From Pyrinomonadaceae bacterium (lineage in GTDB: Bacteria > Acidobacteriota > Blastocatellia > Pyrinomonadales > Pyrinomonadaceae): a DNA stretch of 64,000 nucleotides. The notes beneath the pieces are model-generated. The model saw only the letters and a program-made list of their open reading frames with translations, was not told the origin of the DNA and did no database searches. Of this stretch, positions 19,115-28,059 are shown piece after piece; position 1 is the stretch's first letter, and every line of letters starts with the position of its first letter. Made by a program: the position numbers and the translations under genes. The stretch lies in the NCBI GenBank assembly GCA_026129865.1, contig JAHCHG010000004.1, positions 248,001 to 312,000 on the forward strand, in the 5' to 3' direction.

Positions 19115-20437
19115 ATGCGAGTTACTTTAAGGGTGTTGGCGGGTCCGCAAAGCGGACGCGTCTTTACGTTTGACCAACATGAAACCTTCATGATCGGACG
19201 GAGCGAGGCAGCACATTTCTGCTTGCCGCACGACCGGTTTTTTTCGCGTCACCATTGTTTATTGGAGATAGCGCCGCCGCAGTGTTTTCTACGCGATCTC
19301 GGCTCGACGAATGGAACGTTTGTTAATGGAATTCGCGTCGAAACTGCGCATTTGAAGAACGGAGATCGAATTCAGGGCGGTGAAACGGTTCTTGAAGTCG
19401 AAGTTACGACCGATTCGAAACAAAATCTTTCGCACGGCGCCAATTCGCCGCAGATAAACACGGATACCGTTCCATCGGTAATAACCGTGCAATGTCTGAA
19501 TTGCGGAATTCCGGCAAAAGCCGAAGCTTCGCAGCCCGATGCGAAGCTTTCATTTCTCTGCGACGATTGCCGCGAAAAATTGAAGAAAAATCCGCAGCCG
19601 ATTCCCGGATTTCAGATGATCCGCGTTTTAGGTCAGGGCGGAATGGGAAGCGTCATGCTGGCTCGTTCTGTCAAGGACGGTCGGGCGGTGGCGATTAAAA
19701 CGCTTCTGCCTGAAGTTGCGGTCAGCGAACAGTCATTGAAGCGGTTCATGCGCGAGATCGAGGTTGCCGCCAGCCTGCAGCACCCGCATATCGTCAGCTA
19801 TATCGAACATGGAACTCATAACGGCATTGTTTATCTTGTTTCGGAATATGTCGCCGGAATGGACGCGTCAAAACTTGCGAAGATCAGCGGCGGGAAGTTG
19901 AGCTATCAGGAGGTTGTTAAGATCATATCGCAAACGCTTGCCGCTCTTGAATTTGCCCATTCGCTCGGATTTGTTCATCGCGACATCAAGGAACAAAATA
20001 TTCTCGTTGACGGAAATTTTCCCAATTATCAATCGAAATTGACCGATTTTGGATTGGCAAAAAGCTACAAACAAAGCGGAATGAGCGGCGTGACAATGGT
20101 CGGCGATGTCGCCGGAACGATCGCCTATATGCCGCCGGAACAGGTTCGCGATTTTAAGGAAGTGCGACCTCCGTCCGACATTTACGCGATGGGAATGACC
20201 GCGTACAGCCTTTTGACCGGAAGTCATGCGCTCGACCTTTCACCGAAAGCCGGAATTTCGGAAACTGTAAAGGCGATATTCGAAAAGCCGATCGTTCCGC
20301 TTGCTCAAAGACTTCCGGACATCCCGCCGCAGATCGCATTCGTCATCGAACAGGCGATCGCAAAAGAGGTCGAAAACCGCTGGCGAACCGCGGGAGAGAT
20401 GCGGGAAGCGCTTTTGAGTTTTAGTACGCAGATGTGA
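19115..20437 (+). CDS. FHA-domain Ser/Thr protein kinase
   Basis: 440 residues. An FHA domain occupies about 5-96, with the phosphothreonine-binding signature GRS 28-30, SRHH 44-47 and GSTNGTF 63-69. A zinc-binding segment follows (CLNC 127-130, CDDC 149-152). The kinase domain starts at about 165: GQGGMGSV 173-180, Lys195, HRDIKEQN 288-295, DFGLAKS 311-317, MPPEQ 339-343. No membrane helix is seen. FHA domains bind phosphorylated partners, so this protein could act downstream of the kinase at 16367, but no direct evidence links them. FHA at the N-terminus of the same chain as a kinase is a less common order. Confidence 0.92.
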   Translation: MRVTLRVLAGPQSGRVFTFDQHETFMIGRSEAAHFCLPHDRFFSRHHCLLEIAPPQCFLRDLGSTNGTFVNGIRVETAHLKNGDRIQGGETVLEVEVTTDSKQNLSHGANSPQINTDTVPSVITVQCLNCGIPAKAEASQPDAKLSFLCDDCREKLKKNPQPIPGFQMIRVLGQGGMGSVMLARSVKDGRAVAIKTLLPEVAVSEQSLKRFMREIEVAASLQHPHIVSYIEHGTHNGIVYLVSEYVAGMDASKLAKISGGKLSYQEVVKIISQTLAALEFAHSLGFVHRDIKEQNILVDGNFPNYQSKLTDFGLAKSYKQSGMSGVTMVGDVAGTIAYMPPEQVRDFKEVRPPSDIYAMGMTAYSLLTGSHALDLSPKAGISETVKAIFEKPIVPLAQRLPDIPPQIAFVIEQAIAKEVENRWRTAGEMREALLSFSTQM

Positions 20438-20515
20438 TTAAATTTCGTTAGTAATTTTTGGCTAACATGTGATCGGATTCGTTCGCGGTTAGTTTTAAGC
20501 GGTGAAAGCTTTACA

Positions 20516-20989
20516 TTGCCTTTGAGAAAAAGAATTCAAAAAACACGCTTTTTAAATCGACTTTCTAGGTTAAGGAGTCATACCGCTCTGTATCGGAAGC
20601 TGGCTCTTTTGTGGGTTTTTCTCATATTTTTGGAAATAGCCTGTCCCATTTTTGAATGCCAGATCTTTGCGGAAAGTTTCCCCGAAGATAACACAACAGT
20701 TTCGCATAGATTCTCTCATACCAACATGCCCGATTTTTCGGCAACCGTTTCAAGTGGAAATATAGAATTTCATGAAATTTCATCTGCTGGCGATTACCAA
20801 TCCGTTACTGACCAGAGCTCAGTGTCGGAAGACTGCAAGGACGAATGCCTGTGTCATGTAACTCCGATTCAGGGGTTGTCTTTCGTAGTACCGAAAGCCC
20901 AATTGCTTACCGAAATTTCTCCCGTTAAAAACAAGTTCCAACCTACCGGCAATCTTCCGCCGCCGTACCAACCACCACAAGTCAGCTAA
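20516..20989 (+). CDS. Small exported or membrane-anchored Cys-containing protein at the head of the metal-efflux operon
   Basis: About 157 residues if the TTG at 20516 is used; no better start with a clear ribosome site is visible, so the N-terminus is uncertain. The basic N-terminus is followed by one hydrophobic helix (about 29-46) and then a Ser-rich region. A compact acidic Cys motif, CKDECLCHV, lies near residue 110, and the end is Pro-rich (PPPYQPPQ). Small proteins of this layout head many CzcCBA-type operons in Gram-negative bacteria, where the Cys/Asp/His cluster could bind metal in the periplasm. It is 118 bases before czcC. Function not known. Confidence 0.6.
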   Translation: MPLRKRIQKTRFLNRLSRLRSHTALYRKLALLWVFLIFLEIACPIFECQIFAESFPEDNTTVSHRFSHTNMPDFSATVSSGNIEFHEISSAGDYQSVTDQSSVSEDCKDECLCHVTPIQGLSFVVPKAQLLTEISPVKNKFQPTGNLPPPYQPPQVS

Positions 20990-21106
20990 GTTTTCTTTGT
21001 CCGAACATTCAATTGTTTGTTTCAACTTCGCGCCGAAGTGTGTCCTTTTTCGGCTCGATTGAAACTTCTAACGCTGTTTTTGTCAGTTAGAGAGGAAATT
21101 TTAGCA

Positions 21107-22513
21107 ATGACTATTTTAAATTCGCACAGCCTTTTCAAATGGCTGGCGGCGACGGTTTTATTATTGCCGATTATCTACCCGAATTATAAAACGAACGCCC
21201 AACAGGTAGCTTTATTGACAAAAGAGGAAACAAAAGTTTCTTCTACGGCGAAACCGATCTTGGTTTCAACTTTGCCGAATTATTACGATTCGCAGGACGG
21301 CATTTCGCTTAAAGATCTGATCCGCCGCGCTCTGGAAACGAATCAGGATCTAGCGGCGGACAGGCTTGAAATCGAAAAGGCGAAAGCCCGATTAGACCAA
21401 GCGCGTCTGCGTCCGAATCCGACGCTTGAATTCGAGCAGGAATCCGGCAGAATTGTCGGCAACGGCGGCGACGGACAGTTTACCGTCGGCGCGTCGCTAC
21501 CGATTGAAATATACGGACGGCGCACGGAGAGAATAAATTACGCGCTGATCGCCATCGATGCAAGCGAGGCGGAAGTTCGCAACCGCGAGAGAATTTTAGT
21601 TGCCAATGTTTTGACCAATTATGCCGAAGCACTCGCCGCTTTGCGCGAACTCGAAGCGACGGAAAATCTGCTCGAACTTGATTTGCAGACGACGCGATTT
21701 GTGCAGATTCGCGTCAACGAAGGCGACACGCCGCCGCTCGAACTGAATCTTTTGCAGGCGGAAGTCGAGCGTCTTCGCTCGCGGCGTGAACTTGCCGAAG
21801 GTCGGCTGCAAGCGGCTTTAACGCAGCTGAAAATGCTTGGAGGATCATCTTTTGATGAACCTTTAAGATTACGCGAACAAATCAACTCGGCGATACTGCC
21901 CGTTCTGCCTGCGACACCGGACGCGGCGGTTGATATTGGACTCCGAACGCGCCCGGATGTTCTTCTGGCGCGGATCGAAGAGCAGGTTTCGACCGCCGGT
22001 TTGCGGCTCATCAAAGCGCAGTCGCGCCCGGATTTGACGGCTTACACACGCTATTCACAAGGGCGTTCGGTGATTGATACTTCAATCGGAAATTTTCCGC
22101 AGCGCGACCGCAGTTTGACGTTCGGCGTGGCAATCGGAATTCCGATTTTTAATAAAAATCAAGGCGCGAAAGCCGAAGCGGAAATTAATATCCGACAGGC
22201 AAAAGCGCGGCTCGAATTTGCCGAAAGAGTCGTGCGCGGCGAGATTTTAGCGGCGTACCAGAAAATTGAAGCCGCTAATCGTGCCGTTTCAACACTAGAA
22301 ACGGCGGCAATTCCGCAAATGACGAATAACGTCGAAACCTTTCGCAAAGTCTATCAGATCGGCGAGATAAAAATCACCGATTTAATCAACGAACAAAGAA
22401 GACTGCTGGACGCAAACCGCGATTTGACCGAAGCCCTGACGCTGCGGTATCGCGCCAATGCCGATTTGTTGATCGCGCTCGGCGCGGGCGGACTTTTGCC
22501 GGAAACGAAGTGA
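21107..22513 (+). CDS. czcC: CzcC-like TolC family outer-membrane metal efflux protein
   Basis: 468 residues from the ATG at 21107, which has GAGAGGA upstream and begins directly with a signal peptide; an in-frame ATG at 21017 would add 30 unlikely residues. The outer-membrane-factor domain begins at ISLKDLIRRALETNQDLAADR and includes IPIFNKNQGAKAEAEI, a segment typical of CzcC-like proteins. It forms the outer-membrane exit duct of an RND cation pump with the CzcB and CzcA proteins that follow. Base composition of this and the next two genes looks more GC-rich than the neighbourhood, which may reflect acquisition by transfer. Confidence 0.92.
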   Translation: MTILNSHSLFKWLAATVLLLPIIYPNYKTNAQQVALLTKEETKVSSTAKPILVSTLPNYYDSQDGISLKDLIRRALETNQDLAADRLEIEKAKARLDQARLRPNPTLEFEQESGRIVGNGGDGQFTVGASLPIEIYGRRTERINYALIAIDASEAEVRNRERILVANVLTNYAEALAALRELEATENLLELDLQTTRFVQIRVNEGDTPPLELNLLQAEVERLRSRRELAEGRLQAALTQLKMLGGSSFDEPLRLREQINSAILPVLPATPDAAVDIGLRTRPDVLLARIEEQVSTAGLRLIKAQSRPDLTAYTRYSQGRSVIDTSIGNFPQRDRSLTFGVAIGIPIFNKNQGAKAEAEINIRQAKARLEFAERVVRGEILAAYQKIEAANRAVSTLETAAIPQMTNNVETFRKVYQIGEIKITDLINEQRRLLDANRDLTEALTLRYRANADLLIALGAGGLLPETK

Positions 22514-22552
22514 GGTTATTGACGTGAGTTCTAGATAAGAAATCAAGATTTA

Positions 22553-22742
22553 GTCGGTGAAACCGACGTTATATTTGTAGCCCACGATGCAAATCGTGGG
22601 AATAATGCCGGAAAATTGACAAAGCCATTGAAAATGGCGGCATAAATATTATGTCACGGTTATTCAACCGTTTGAAACAATCCTGTAACCTGTTCCCATA
22701 ACTGGCGTTATGGGCTACAAATATATCGCCATCTTCGATGGC
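22553..22742. repeat. Composite palindrome of six hairpins, REP/RAYT-type element
   Basis: The 327 bases between czcC and czcB hold no gene but six hairpins, mirror-symmetric about 22647/22648. Left arm: GTCGGT-GAA-ACCGAC (22553-22567), CCCACGAT/ATCGTGGG (22581-22600), GCCATT-GAA-AATGGC (22624-22638). Right arm: ACGGTT/AACCGT (22656-22671), CCCATAAC/GTTATGGG (22695-22714), GCCATC-TTC-GATGGC (22728-22742). ATATTTGTAGCCCA (22571-22584) is an exact inverted copy of 22711-22724. Loops (GAA against TTC) and flanks match between arms while stems differ but keep pairing. This fits a REP-like element mobilised by a RAYT transposase encoded elsewhere. In the czc transcript it could also alter mRNA stability. 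Confidence 0.85.
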
Positions 22743-22840
22743 TTGTCTCGAATTCACGAAATATTAGAGCAAAAGTAAAAAGGTAAAACCAAGAACTTTT
22801 GCATATTTGAATTTGTGAAGAAATTAAAAGGCAAATTGGA

Positions 22841-24337
22841 ATGAAAGAAGAAATTAAACAACGAGAAACGAAAAACATTAGTGAAACCGACGAAATAATT
22901 GAAACTACGGAAAACGTTGAAACATTTGAAGAAGTCGAAAGCGACACGCCCGAATCAAAACCGCGCCAGATGTTCGCATGGCTTTTAACGATTGCGATTA
23001 TCGCGCTCGTCGGAATTGTCGCGGTTGCTTGGATGGCAAGCAAAAAACCAACAACCGATGTCAGTGTCGAAACCGCCGCCACGGAAGAAGAACATTCCGA
23101 AAACGAGAGCGGGCGCGAAGTAAAACTCGAACCTGAAACTCTTGCTTCGGCAAATCTAGAATATGAAGCCGTAACCCAGCGTCCGGCGGTCGCTTTGCTT
23201 AATGCGACGGGAATAATCGAGACCAACCCGCAATTGACACAATCGGTTACGCCGCTCGTCGGCGGACGGGTCGAGCGGATGACAGCGACTGTCGGTGATC
23301 ATGTCAGGCGCGGCAGTTTGCTGGCGATTATTTCCAGTCCGCAGATCGCGCAGATTCACGGCAAAATGCACGAAGCCGAAACCGCGCTCGGAATCGCTGA
23401 AAGAAATCTGGCGCGGGTGCAAAAAGCGGAAAACCGCGTCGCCGTTCTTTCTGCGAAAGCCAAACTCGACGAATCGGAAGCGAGCTTAAAGCGCGTCAGA
23501 CGTTTGAACGAGCTCGGCGCGGGCGCAGGGAAAGATATTATTTCGGCAGAGACGAACTATAAAACCGCCCAAGCCGAGTACGAATTTCAGACGAATATTT
23601 CGCTCAACAAGGAAATTCAGGAAGCGAAAGCCGCCGCCGAAACCGCGCGTGTTGATCTGCGCCACATCCGCGACGAGATGCGCTCGCTCGGCGTAGAACT
23701 TGCGCCGCACAACGCCGACAATCATCAGCGCGATACGTCTCTGGTCTCGATTTATGCGCCGGCGGCGGGAATGGTAACGGAGCGTCCGGTCAATCCCGGC
23801 GCGGGTATCGAAACCGGAACGACGCTGTTTGTTTTATCGAATTTATCGAGCGTTTATGCCGTCGCCAACGTGCCGGAAGCCCAGATGACGCTTTTGCAGA
23901 TCGGCACGACGGCGGAAATTCGCACACCGGCAATGGGCGGCGGTTCGCTCACCGCGCGGATTACTTATATTGATCCGCAGCTCAACGAGGATACGCGGAC
24001 GGGCAGAATTCGGCTCGAAGTTCCGAATCCGAACGGTCGTCTGCGTGCGGGAATGTTTGTCGAAGTCGGCTTTCATACCGGCACGAATGCCGCGACCGGC
24101 GAAGAACTCGTTGTTCGGACGGCGGCGATTCAGAATACCGGCGGCAAATCGGTCGTGTTTGTCCCGCGCGAAGGCGAAGCGGGCGCATTTGAGGTGCGCG
24201 AAGTCGAAACGGGTTTGGAAACCGGCGGCTACACGCGCATAAAAAAAGGCTTGCAGCTTGGCGAGACGGTCGTTACAAAAGGGAGTTTTACGCTTAAAAC
24301 GCAGCTCGAAAAAGGCGCGATCGGCGATGACCACTAA
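22841..24337 (+). CDS. czcB: CzcB-like RND efflux periplasmic adaptor
   Basis: 498 residues. An acidic cytoplasmic N-terminus of about 45 residues precedes a membrane anchor (about 48-66, FAWLLTIAIIALVGIVAV). The membrane-fusion fold follows: barrel-sandwich half VGGRVERMTATVGDHVRRGS, a long coiled-coil hairpin (about 165-275), the second half (VSIYAPAAGMVTERPVNPGA) and a beta-barrel domain. A His/Glu-rich patch, EEEHSENESG, precedes the fold and could bind metal. It links the CzcA pump to the CzcC duct. It is followed by czcA after 43 bases. Confidence 0.92.
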   Translation: MKEEIKQRETKNISETDEIIETTENVETFEEVESDTPESKPRQMFAWLLTIAIIALVGIVAVAWMASKKPTTDVSVETAATEEEHSENESGREVKLEPETLASANLEYEAVTQRPAVALLNATGIIETNPQLTQSVTPLVGGRVERMTATVGDHVRRGSLLAIISSPQIAQIHGKMHEAETALGIAERNLARVQKAENRVAVLSAKAKLDESEASLKRVRRLNELGAGAGKDIISAETNYKTAQAEYEFQTNISLNKEIQEAKAAAETARVDLRHIRDEMRSLGVELAPHNADNHQRDTSLVSIYAPAAGMVTERPVNPGAGIETGTTLFVLSNLSSVYAVANVPEAQMTLLQIGTTAEIRTPAMGGGSLTARITYIDPQLNEDTRTGRIRLEVPNPNGRLRAGMFVEVGFHTGTNAATGEELVVRTAAIQNTGGKSVVFVPREGEAGAFEVREVETGLETGGYTRIKKGLQLGETVVTKGSFTLKTQLEKGAIGDDH

Positions 24338-24380
24338 TTCGAATTTTAGGTGTTGGATTTTGGGTTGAAAAAGGGATTTT

Positions 24381-27300
24381 ATGATAAACGCACTTATTCG
24401 CTTTTCTATTTCGCAAAAACTGGTCGTTCTGATGCTCGTGGCAATTATGTCGGGCGCGGGAATTTACAGTTTGATTACTTTACCGATTGATGCCGTGCCT
24501 GACGTAACTAACGTGCAGGTGCAGGTCCTAACTGGCGCGCCGTCGCTCGCACCTTTGGAGATCGAACGGCAAATCACGTTTCCTATTGAAATTGCAATGA
24601 GCGGAGTTCCGGGTGTCGAAGAGATCCGCTCGGTGTCGAAATTCGGCATCTCCAACGTAACCATTGTTTTTGAAGAATCGACCGACATTTACTTTGCCAG
24701 ACAGCTTGTTCTCGAACGTCTTTCCCAGGCGCGTGAACAGATTCCGCCCGGCATCGGGTCGCCCGAAATGGGTCCGATCGCGACCGGCTTGGGCGAAATT
24801 TATCAATACGAAGTCAAAGCCGAGAAAGGCAGTAATTATTCGGCGACTGATTTGAGGACGATTCACGATTGGAACATTCGCCGTCAATTGATGGGCGTTC
24901 CCGGCGTAACGGAAGTCAATTCGCACGGCGGTTACGGCAAACAATACGAAGTGCGTCTGTCGCCCGAAAAACTGCAAAGTTACGATCTGACGTTGCGCAA
25001 CGTTTACGAATCCGTCACCCGCAATAACGGCACGGTTGGAGGAGGCTATATCGAAAGAGGCGCGGAACAGTACCTTCTGCGCGGGGTCGGCTTAATCGAA
25101 AAAATGGACGATATTTCAAATATTGTCGTCAAAACCGGCGCAGACGGCGTTCCGGTTTATGTCAAAGATTTAGGCGAGGTGGTCGAAGGCAAAGGCATCC
25201 GGCAAGGCGCGGTAACGGCGGACGGCGAAGGCGAAATCGTGTCCGGAATGGCGATTATGCTCAAAGGCGAAAATTCCCGCACGGTCGCCGAGCGCGTTGC
25301 GGCGCGAATCGACGAAATCCGCAAAACTTTGCCGGACGGCGTTACCATTGAGCCGTTTTACGACCGCACCGCGCTGGTCAAACGGGCGATTGCCACCGTC
25401 GAGAAAAATTTGATCGAAGGCGCGCTGCTTGTCATTTTTGTTCTGCTTCTGCTTTTAGGAAACTGGCGCGGAGCATTGCTCGTGGCGACGATAATTCCGC
25501 TTTCGATGTTGTTTGCGGCGATTCTCATGCGGATTTTTAATGTGTCGGGAAATTTGATGAGTTTGGGCGCGTTGGATTTCGGTTTGATCGTTGACGGCGC
25601 GGTTGTGATGGTCGAAAACGTCGTGCGAAGACGAAGCGAGGCGCAGCACGAACATTCACGCGAACCGCCCGAACGGACGATTTTGGAGGGGTGTCTCGAA
25701 GTTGCGCGTCCGGTCGTGTTCGCCGTTGCCATCATCGCCATCGTATATCTGCCAATTCTTTCGCTTCGCGGCATTGAAGGCAAAATGTTCGTGCCGATGG
25801 CTTTGACCGTGATTTTCGCCTTGCTCGGTTCGTTGATTTTATCTTTAACTTATGTGCCGGCAATGCTCGCTCTCATTTTGCGCGGCAAAGTTTCCGAAAG
25901 CGAAAGTTTTCTGATCCGCTGGGCGAAACAAACTTATAAACCTGCACTTCGGTTCGTGATGAGATTCCGTGCACAGGTCTTGGCGATTGCCGTCGGAACG
26001 GTTTTGATTTCGGGCGCGATTTTCCCGTATCTCGGCGGCGAATTTATTCCGCGTCTCGACGAAGGCGATATTTTGATCGAAGCGATTATGCTGCCGAGCG
26101 TTTCCTTGGATCAATCAATGAGAACAACGACTGAAATCGAAAAATCTCTTAAAGCATTTCCCGAAGTCAAAACGATCGTTTCAAAATGCGGCGCACCGGC
26201 GGTTGCGAATGATTCGATGAGTCTTAATCAATGCGACGTTTTTACGATGCTCCATCCGATTGATGAGTGGAAATCGGGAATGACGAAAGAAGAATTGATC
26301 GAGGCGATGACGGAAAAGGTCGAAAAGGAAGTTCCCGGCGCAGCTTCGTTCGGTTTTATGCAGCCGATTGAAATGCGAGTTAATGAACTGATCGCCGGTA
26401 CTCGAGGGGATGTCGCCATCAAACTTTTCGGCGACGATTTAGATGTTTTGGCAAAAAAAGGCGTGGAAATCGAGCGGGTTCTCGCCCAAATTCAGGGTGC
26501 GGAAGAAACAAAAGCCGAAGTAACGACCGGCTTGCCGCAATTGCAAATCAAACCAGACCGAGCCGCGATTGCGCGATATGGTTTGAATGTAGAGGATGTC
26601 AATGATCTTGTCGAATCGATCTTCGCGGGCAAAAAAGCCGGACAGGTTTTCGAGGGCGAACAGCGCTTCGACATCGTTTTGCGCTTAAACGAAAGTGCTT
26701 CGCAGACTATCGACTCGGTTAAAGATCTGATGATGACCGCGCCGACGGGACAACGCGTTCCGCTTGCGCAAGTCGCCGAGATTTCTGTTGTCGAAGGCGC
26801 AGCGCAGATTTCCCGCGACGACACGCGCCGCCGGATCGTCGTTTCAACGAATGTCCGCAACCGTGACATTGCGAGTTTTGTCGAGGAAGCAAAGCAAAAA
26901 ATCGAAAAAGAGGTCAGTTTACCGCCTGGATATTACCTGACGTGGGGCGGAGCGTTCGAAAATCTCGAACGCGCCACTGGAACGCTTATAATCGTCGTGC
27001 CTATTGCACTATTCCTTATTTTCGTGATGCTTTTTTCGACCTTTGGTTCGGCAAAACAAGCGCTAATAGTTTACACCGGAATTCCGTTTGCGATAGTCGG
27101 CGGCGTATTTGCTTTGGCAATTCGCGGAATGCCGTTTTCGATTTCCGCCGGAGTCGGTTTTATCGCGCTGTTCGGCGTGGCGGTGCTAAACGGCGTGGTA
27201 ATGGTTTCCTACATCAACCAACTCCGGCGGGAAGGGAAAACCGTATTGGAAGCCGTTACAGAAGGCGCGATGACGCGGCTTCGTCCCGTTTTAATGACCG

Positions 27301-27488
27301 CACTCGTCGCCAGTTTGGGGTTTATACCAATGGCGATTGCGACCAGCGCGGGCGCGGAAGTTCAGCGTCCTTTGGCAACGGTTGTGATCGGCGGTCTGAT
27401 AACTTCGACGCTGCTGACTTTGCTGATTCTGCCGACGCTGTATGCGTGGATCGAACGCGACCCGGAAGGAGTTTTTGAAGAAGAATAA
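24381..27488 (+). CDS. czcA: CzcA-like heavy-metal efflux RND transporter
   Basis: 1035 residues, the normal length. It is an inner-membrane proton-driven pump of the HME class that expels divalent metal cations. The diagnostic motif in the fourth membrane helix, DFGLIVDGAVVMVEN at 399-413, with Asp399, Asp405 and Glu412, fits the Co/Zn/Cd/Ni (CzcA, CnrA) subgroups better than the Cu/Ag pump CusA, which has a different helix motif. Twelve hydrophobic segments and two large periplasmic loops can be traced. The exact metal cannot be read from sequence. No metal sensor gene adjoins the operon. Confidence 0.95.
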   Translation: MINALIRFSISQKLVVLMLVAIMSGAGIYSLITLPIDAVPDVTNVQVQVLTGAPSLAPLEIERQITFPIEIAMSGVPGVEEIRSVSKFGISNVTIVFEESTDIYFARQLVLERLSQAREQIPPGIGSPEMGPIATGLGEIYQYEVKAEKGSNYSATDLRTIHDWNIRRQLMGVPGVTEVNSHGGYGKQYEVRLSPEKLQSYDLTLRNVYESVTRNNGTVGGGYIERGAEQYLLRGVGLIEKMDDISNIVVKTGADGVPVYVKDLGEVVEGKGIRQGAVTADGEGEIVSGMAIMLKGENSRTVAERVAARIDEIRKTLPDGVTIEPFYDRTALVKRAIATVEKNLIEGALLVIFVLLLLLGNWRGALLVATIIPLSMLFAAILMRIFNVSGNLMSLGALDFGLIVDGAVVMVENVVRRRSEAQHEHSREPPERTILEGCLEVARPVVFAVAIIAIVYLPILSLRGIEGKMFVPMALTVIFALLGSLILSLTYVPAMLALILRGKVSESESFLIRWAKQTYKPALRFVMRFRAQVLAIAVGTVLISGAIFPYLGGEFIPRLDEGDILIEAIMLPSVSLDQSMRTTTEIEKSLKAFPEVKTIVSKCGAPAVANDSMSLNQCDVFTMLHPIDEWKSGMTKEELIEAMTEKVEKEVPGAASFGFMQPIEMRVNELIAGTRGDVAIKLFGDDLDVLAKKGVEIERVLAQIQGAEETKAEVTTGLPQLQIKPDRAAIARYGLNVEDVNDLVESIFAGKKAGQVFEGEQRFDIVLRLNESASQTIDSVKDLMMTAPTGQRVPLAQVAEISVVEGAAQISRDDTRRRIVVSTNVRNRDIASFVEEAKQKIEKEVSLPPGYYLTWGGAFENLERATGTLIIVVPIALFLIFVMLFSTFGSAKQALIVYTGIPFAIVGGVFALAIRGMPFSISAGVGFIALFGVAVLNGVVMVSYINQLRREGKTVLEAVTEGAMTRLRPVLMTALVASLGFIPMAIATSAGAEVQRPLATVVIGGLITSTLLTLLILPTLYAWIERDPEGVFEEE

Positions 27489-27489
27489 A

Positions 27490-27738
27490 ATGATGGAAAG
27501 ACGATTAATAATTGCCGTCGTGAGCCCATTTCTGCTGGACAAATTCGTCGTCGCGCCCGCAAACTTCGAAAAATTTCCGGGCGTCACGGTTGCGGATGCA
27601 GAAGGCTTCGAAAATTGCTGGAGAACTATGAGGCAGTGCGAGATCCTGAAAAGCCGGATTCGGCTCACGGAGGTTATAAACCTTCGCGAGAGAACAGATT
27701 GCTCTGAAATCAAGGTAATTGAAGATAGCGGCTCTTAA
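27490..27738 (+). pseudogene. Probable remnant of a P-II-like small regulatory protein
   Basis: An ATG two bases after the czcA stop opens a frame of 82 residues. The first 40 (RLIIAVVSPFLLDKFVVA, then FPGVTVADAEGF) read like the start of a P-II-type protein, a family often found at the end of heavy-metal RND operons. After GF the expected glycine and T-loop are missing in this frame. A different frame over the same bases gives KLLENYEAVRDPEKP and GGYKPSRENRLL up to a stop. The conserved C-terminal P-II motif is absent. I read this as a frameshifted and truncated relic, but a short real protein or unrelated gene cannot be excluded. Confidence 0.35.
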
Positions 27739-27847
27739 GGGATATGATGCCACTGCTAAAATCTGTTAAACGCGCACGTCGCCTTGCTTACAAACCGCTC
27801 ATTACATATTGGCGGAACTGCGATTCGAGAGAACTCATTACATTTTG

Positions 27848-27879
27848 AGATATGCCTGTTAGAGATGACAGGCATATCT
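27848..27879 (+). terminator. Long hairpin in the gene-free stretch after the metal operon
   Basis: AGATATGCCTGT (27848-27859) pairs perfectly with ACAGGCATATCT (27868-27879) around an 8-base loop, followed by GGATTTTTG. It may terminate the czc transcript, although the T run is short. The rest of 27739-28059 shows no credible gene or RNA; short open frames there lack ribosome sites and family resemblance. Confidence 0.55.
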
Positions 27880-28059
27880 GGATTTTTGAAAATCTTGATG
27901 ATCGAAAGTCTCAAGATAGATCGCGCTGCGCTAAATCGGAATATAAGTTTGATTGCTCTAAATACGGTTACCTCCTGAACTTATATCTTTCTATCCCGAG
28001 AGGAGTAAAAAGGTTCGAACTTCAAGAATCCCCTTCGCGCTCATAAGGCACGTTCAAAT

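Noticed and set aside
22553-22742. CRISPR-like array between czcC and czcB
   Set aside because: Hairpins differ in sequence and are mirror-arranged; there are no identical direct repeats with regular spacers and no cas genes.
23843-24334. Minus-strand frame opposite czcB
   Set aside because: Antisense to a clear adaptor gene, Arg/Phe-rich product without family features.
24381-27488. Copper/silver pump CusA
   Set aside because: The fourth-helix motif DFGLIVDGAVVMVEN fits the divalent-cation (CzcA/CnrA) groups and not CusA.
27784-28046. Short plus-strand frames after the metal operon
   Set aside because: No ribosome site, no family resemblance, and they overlap the hairpin at 27848-27879.
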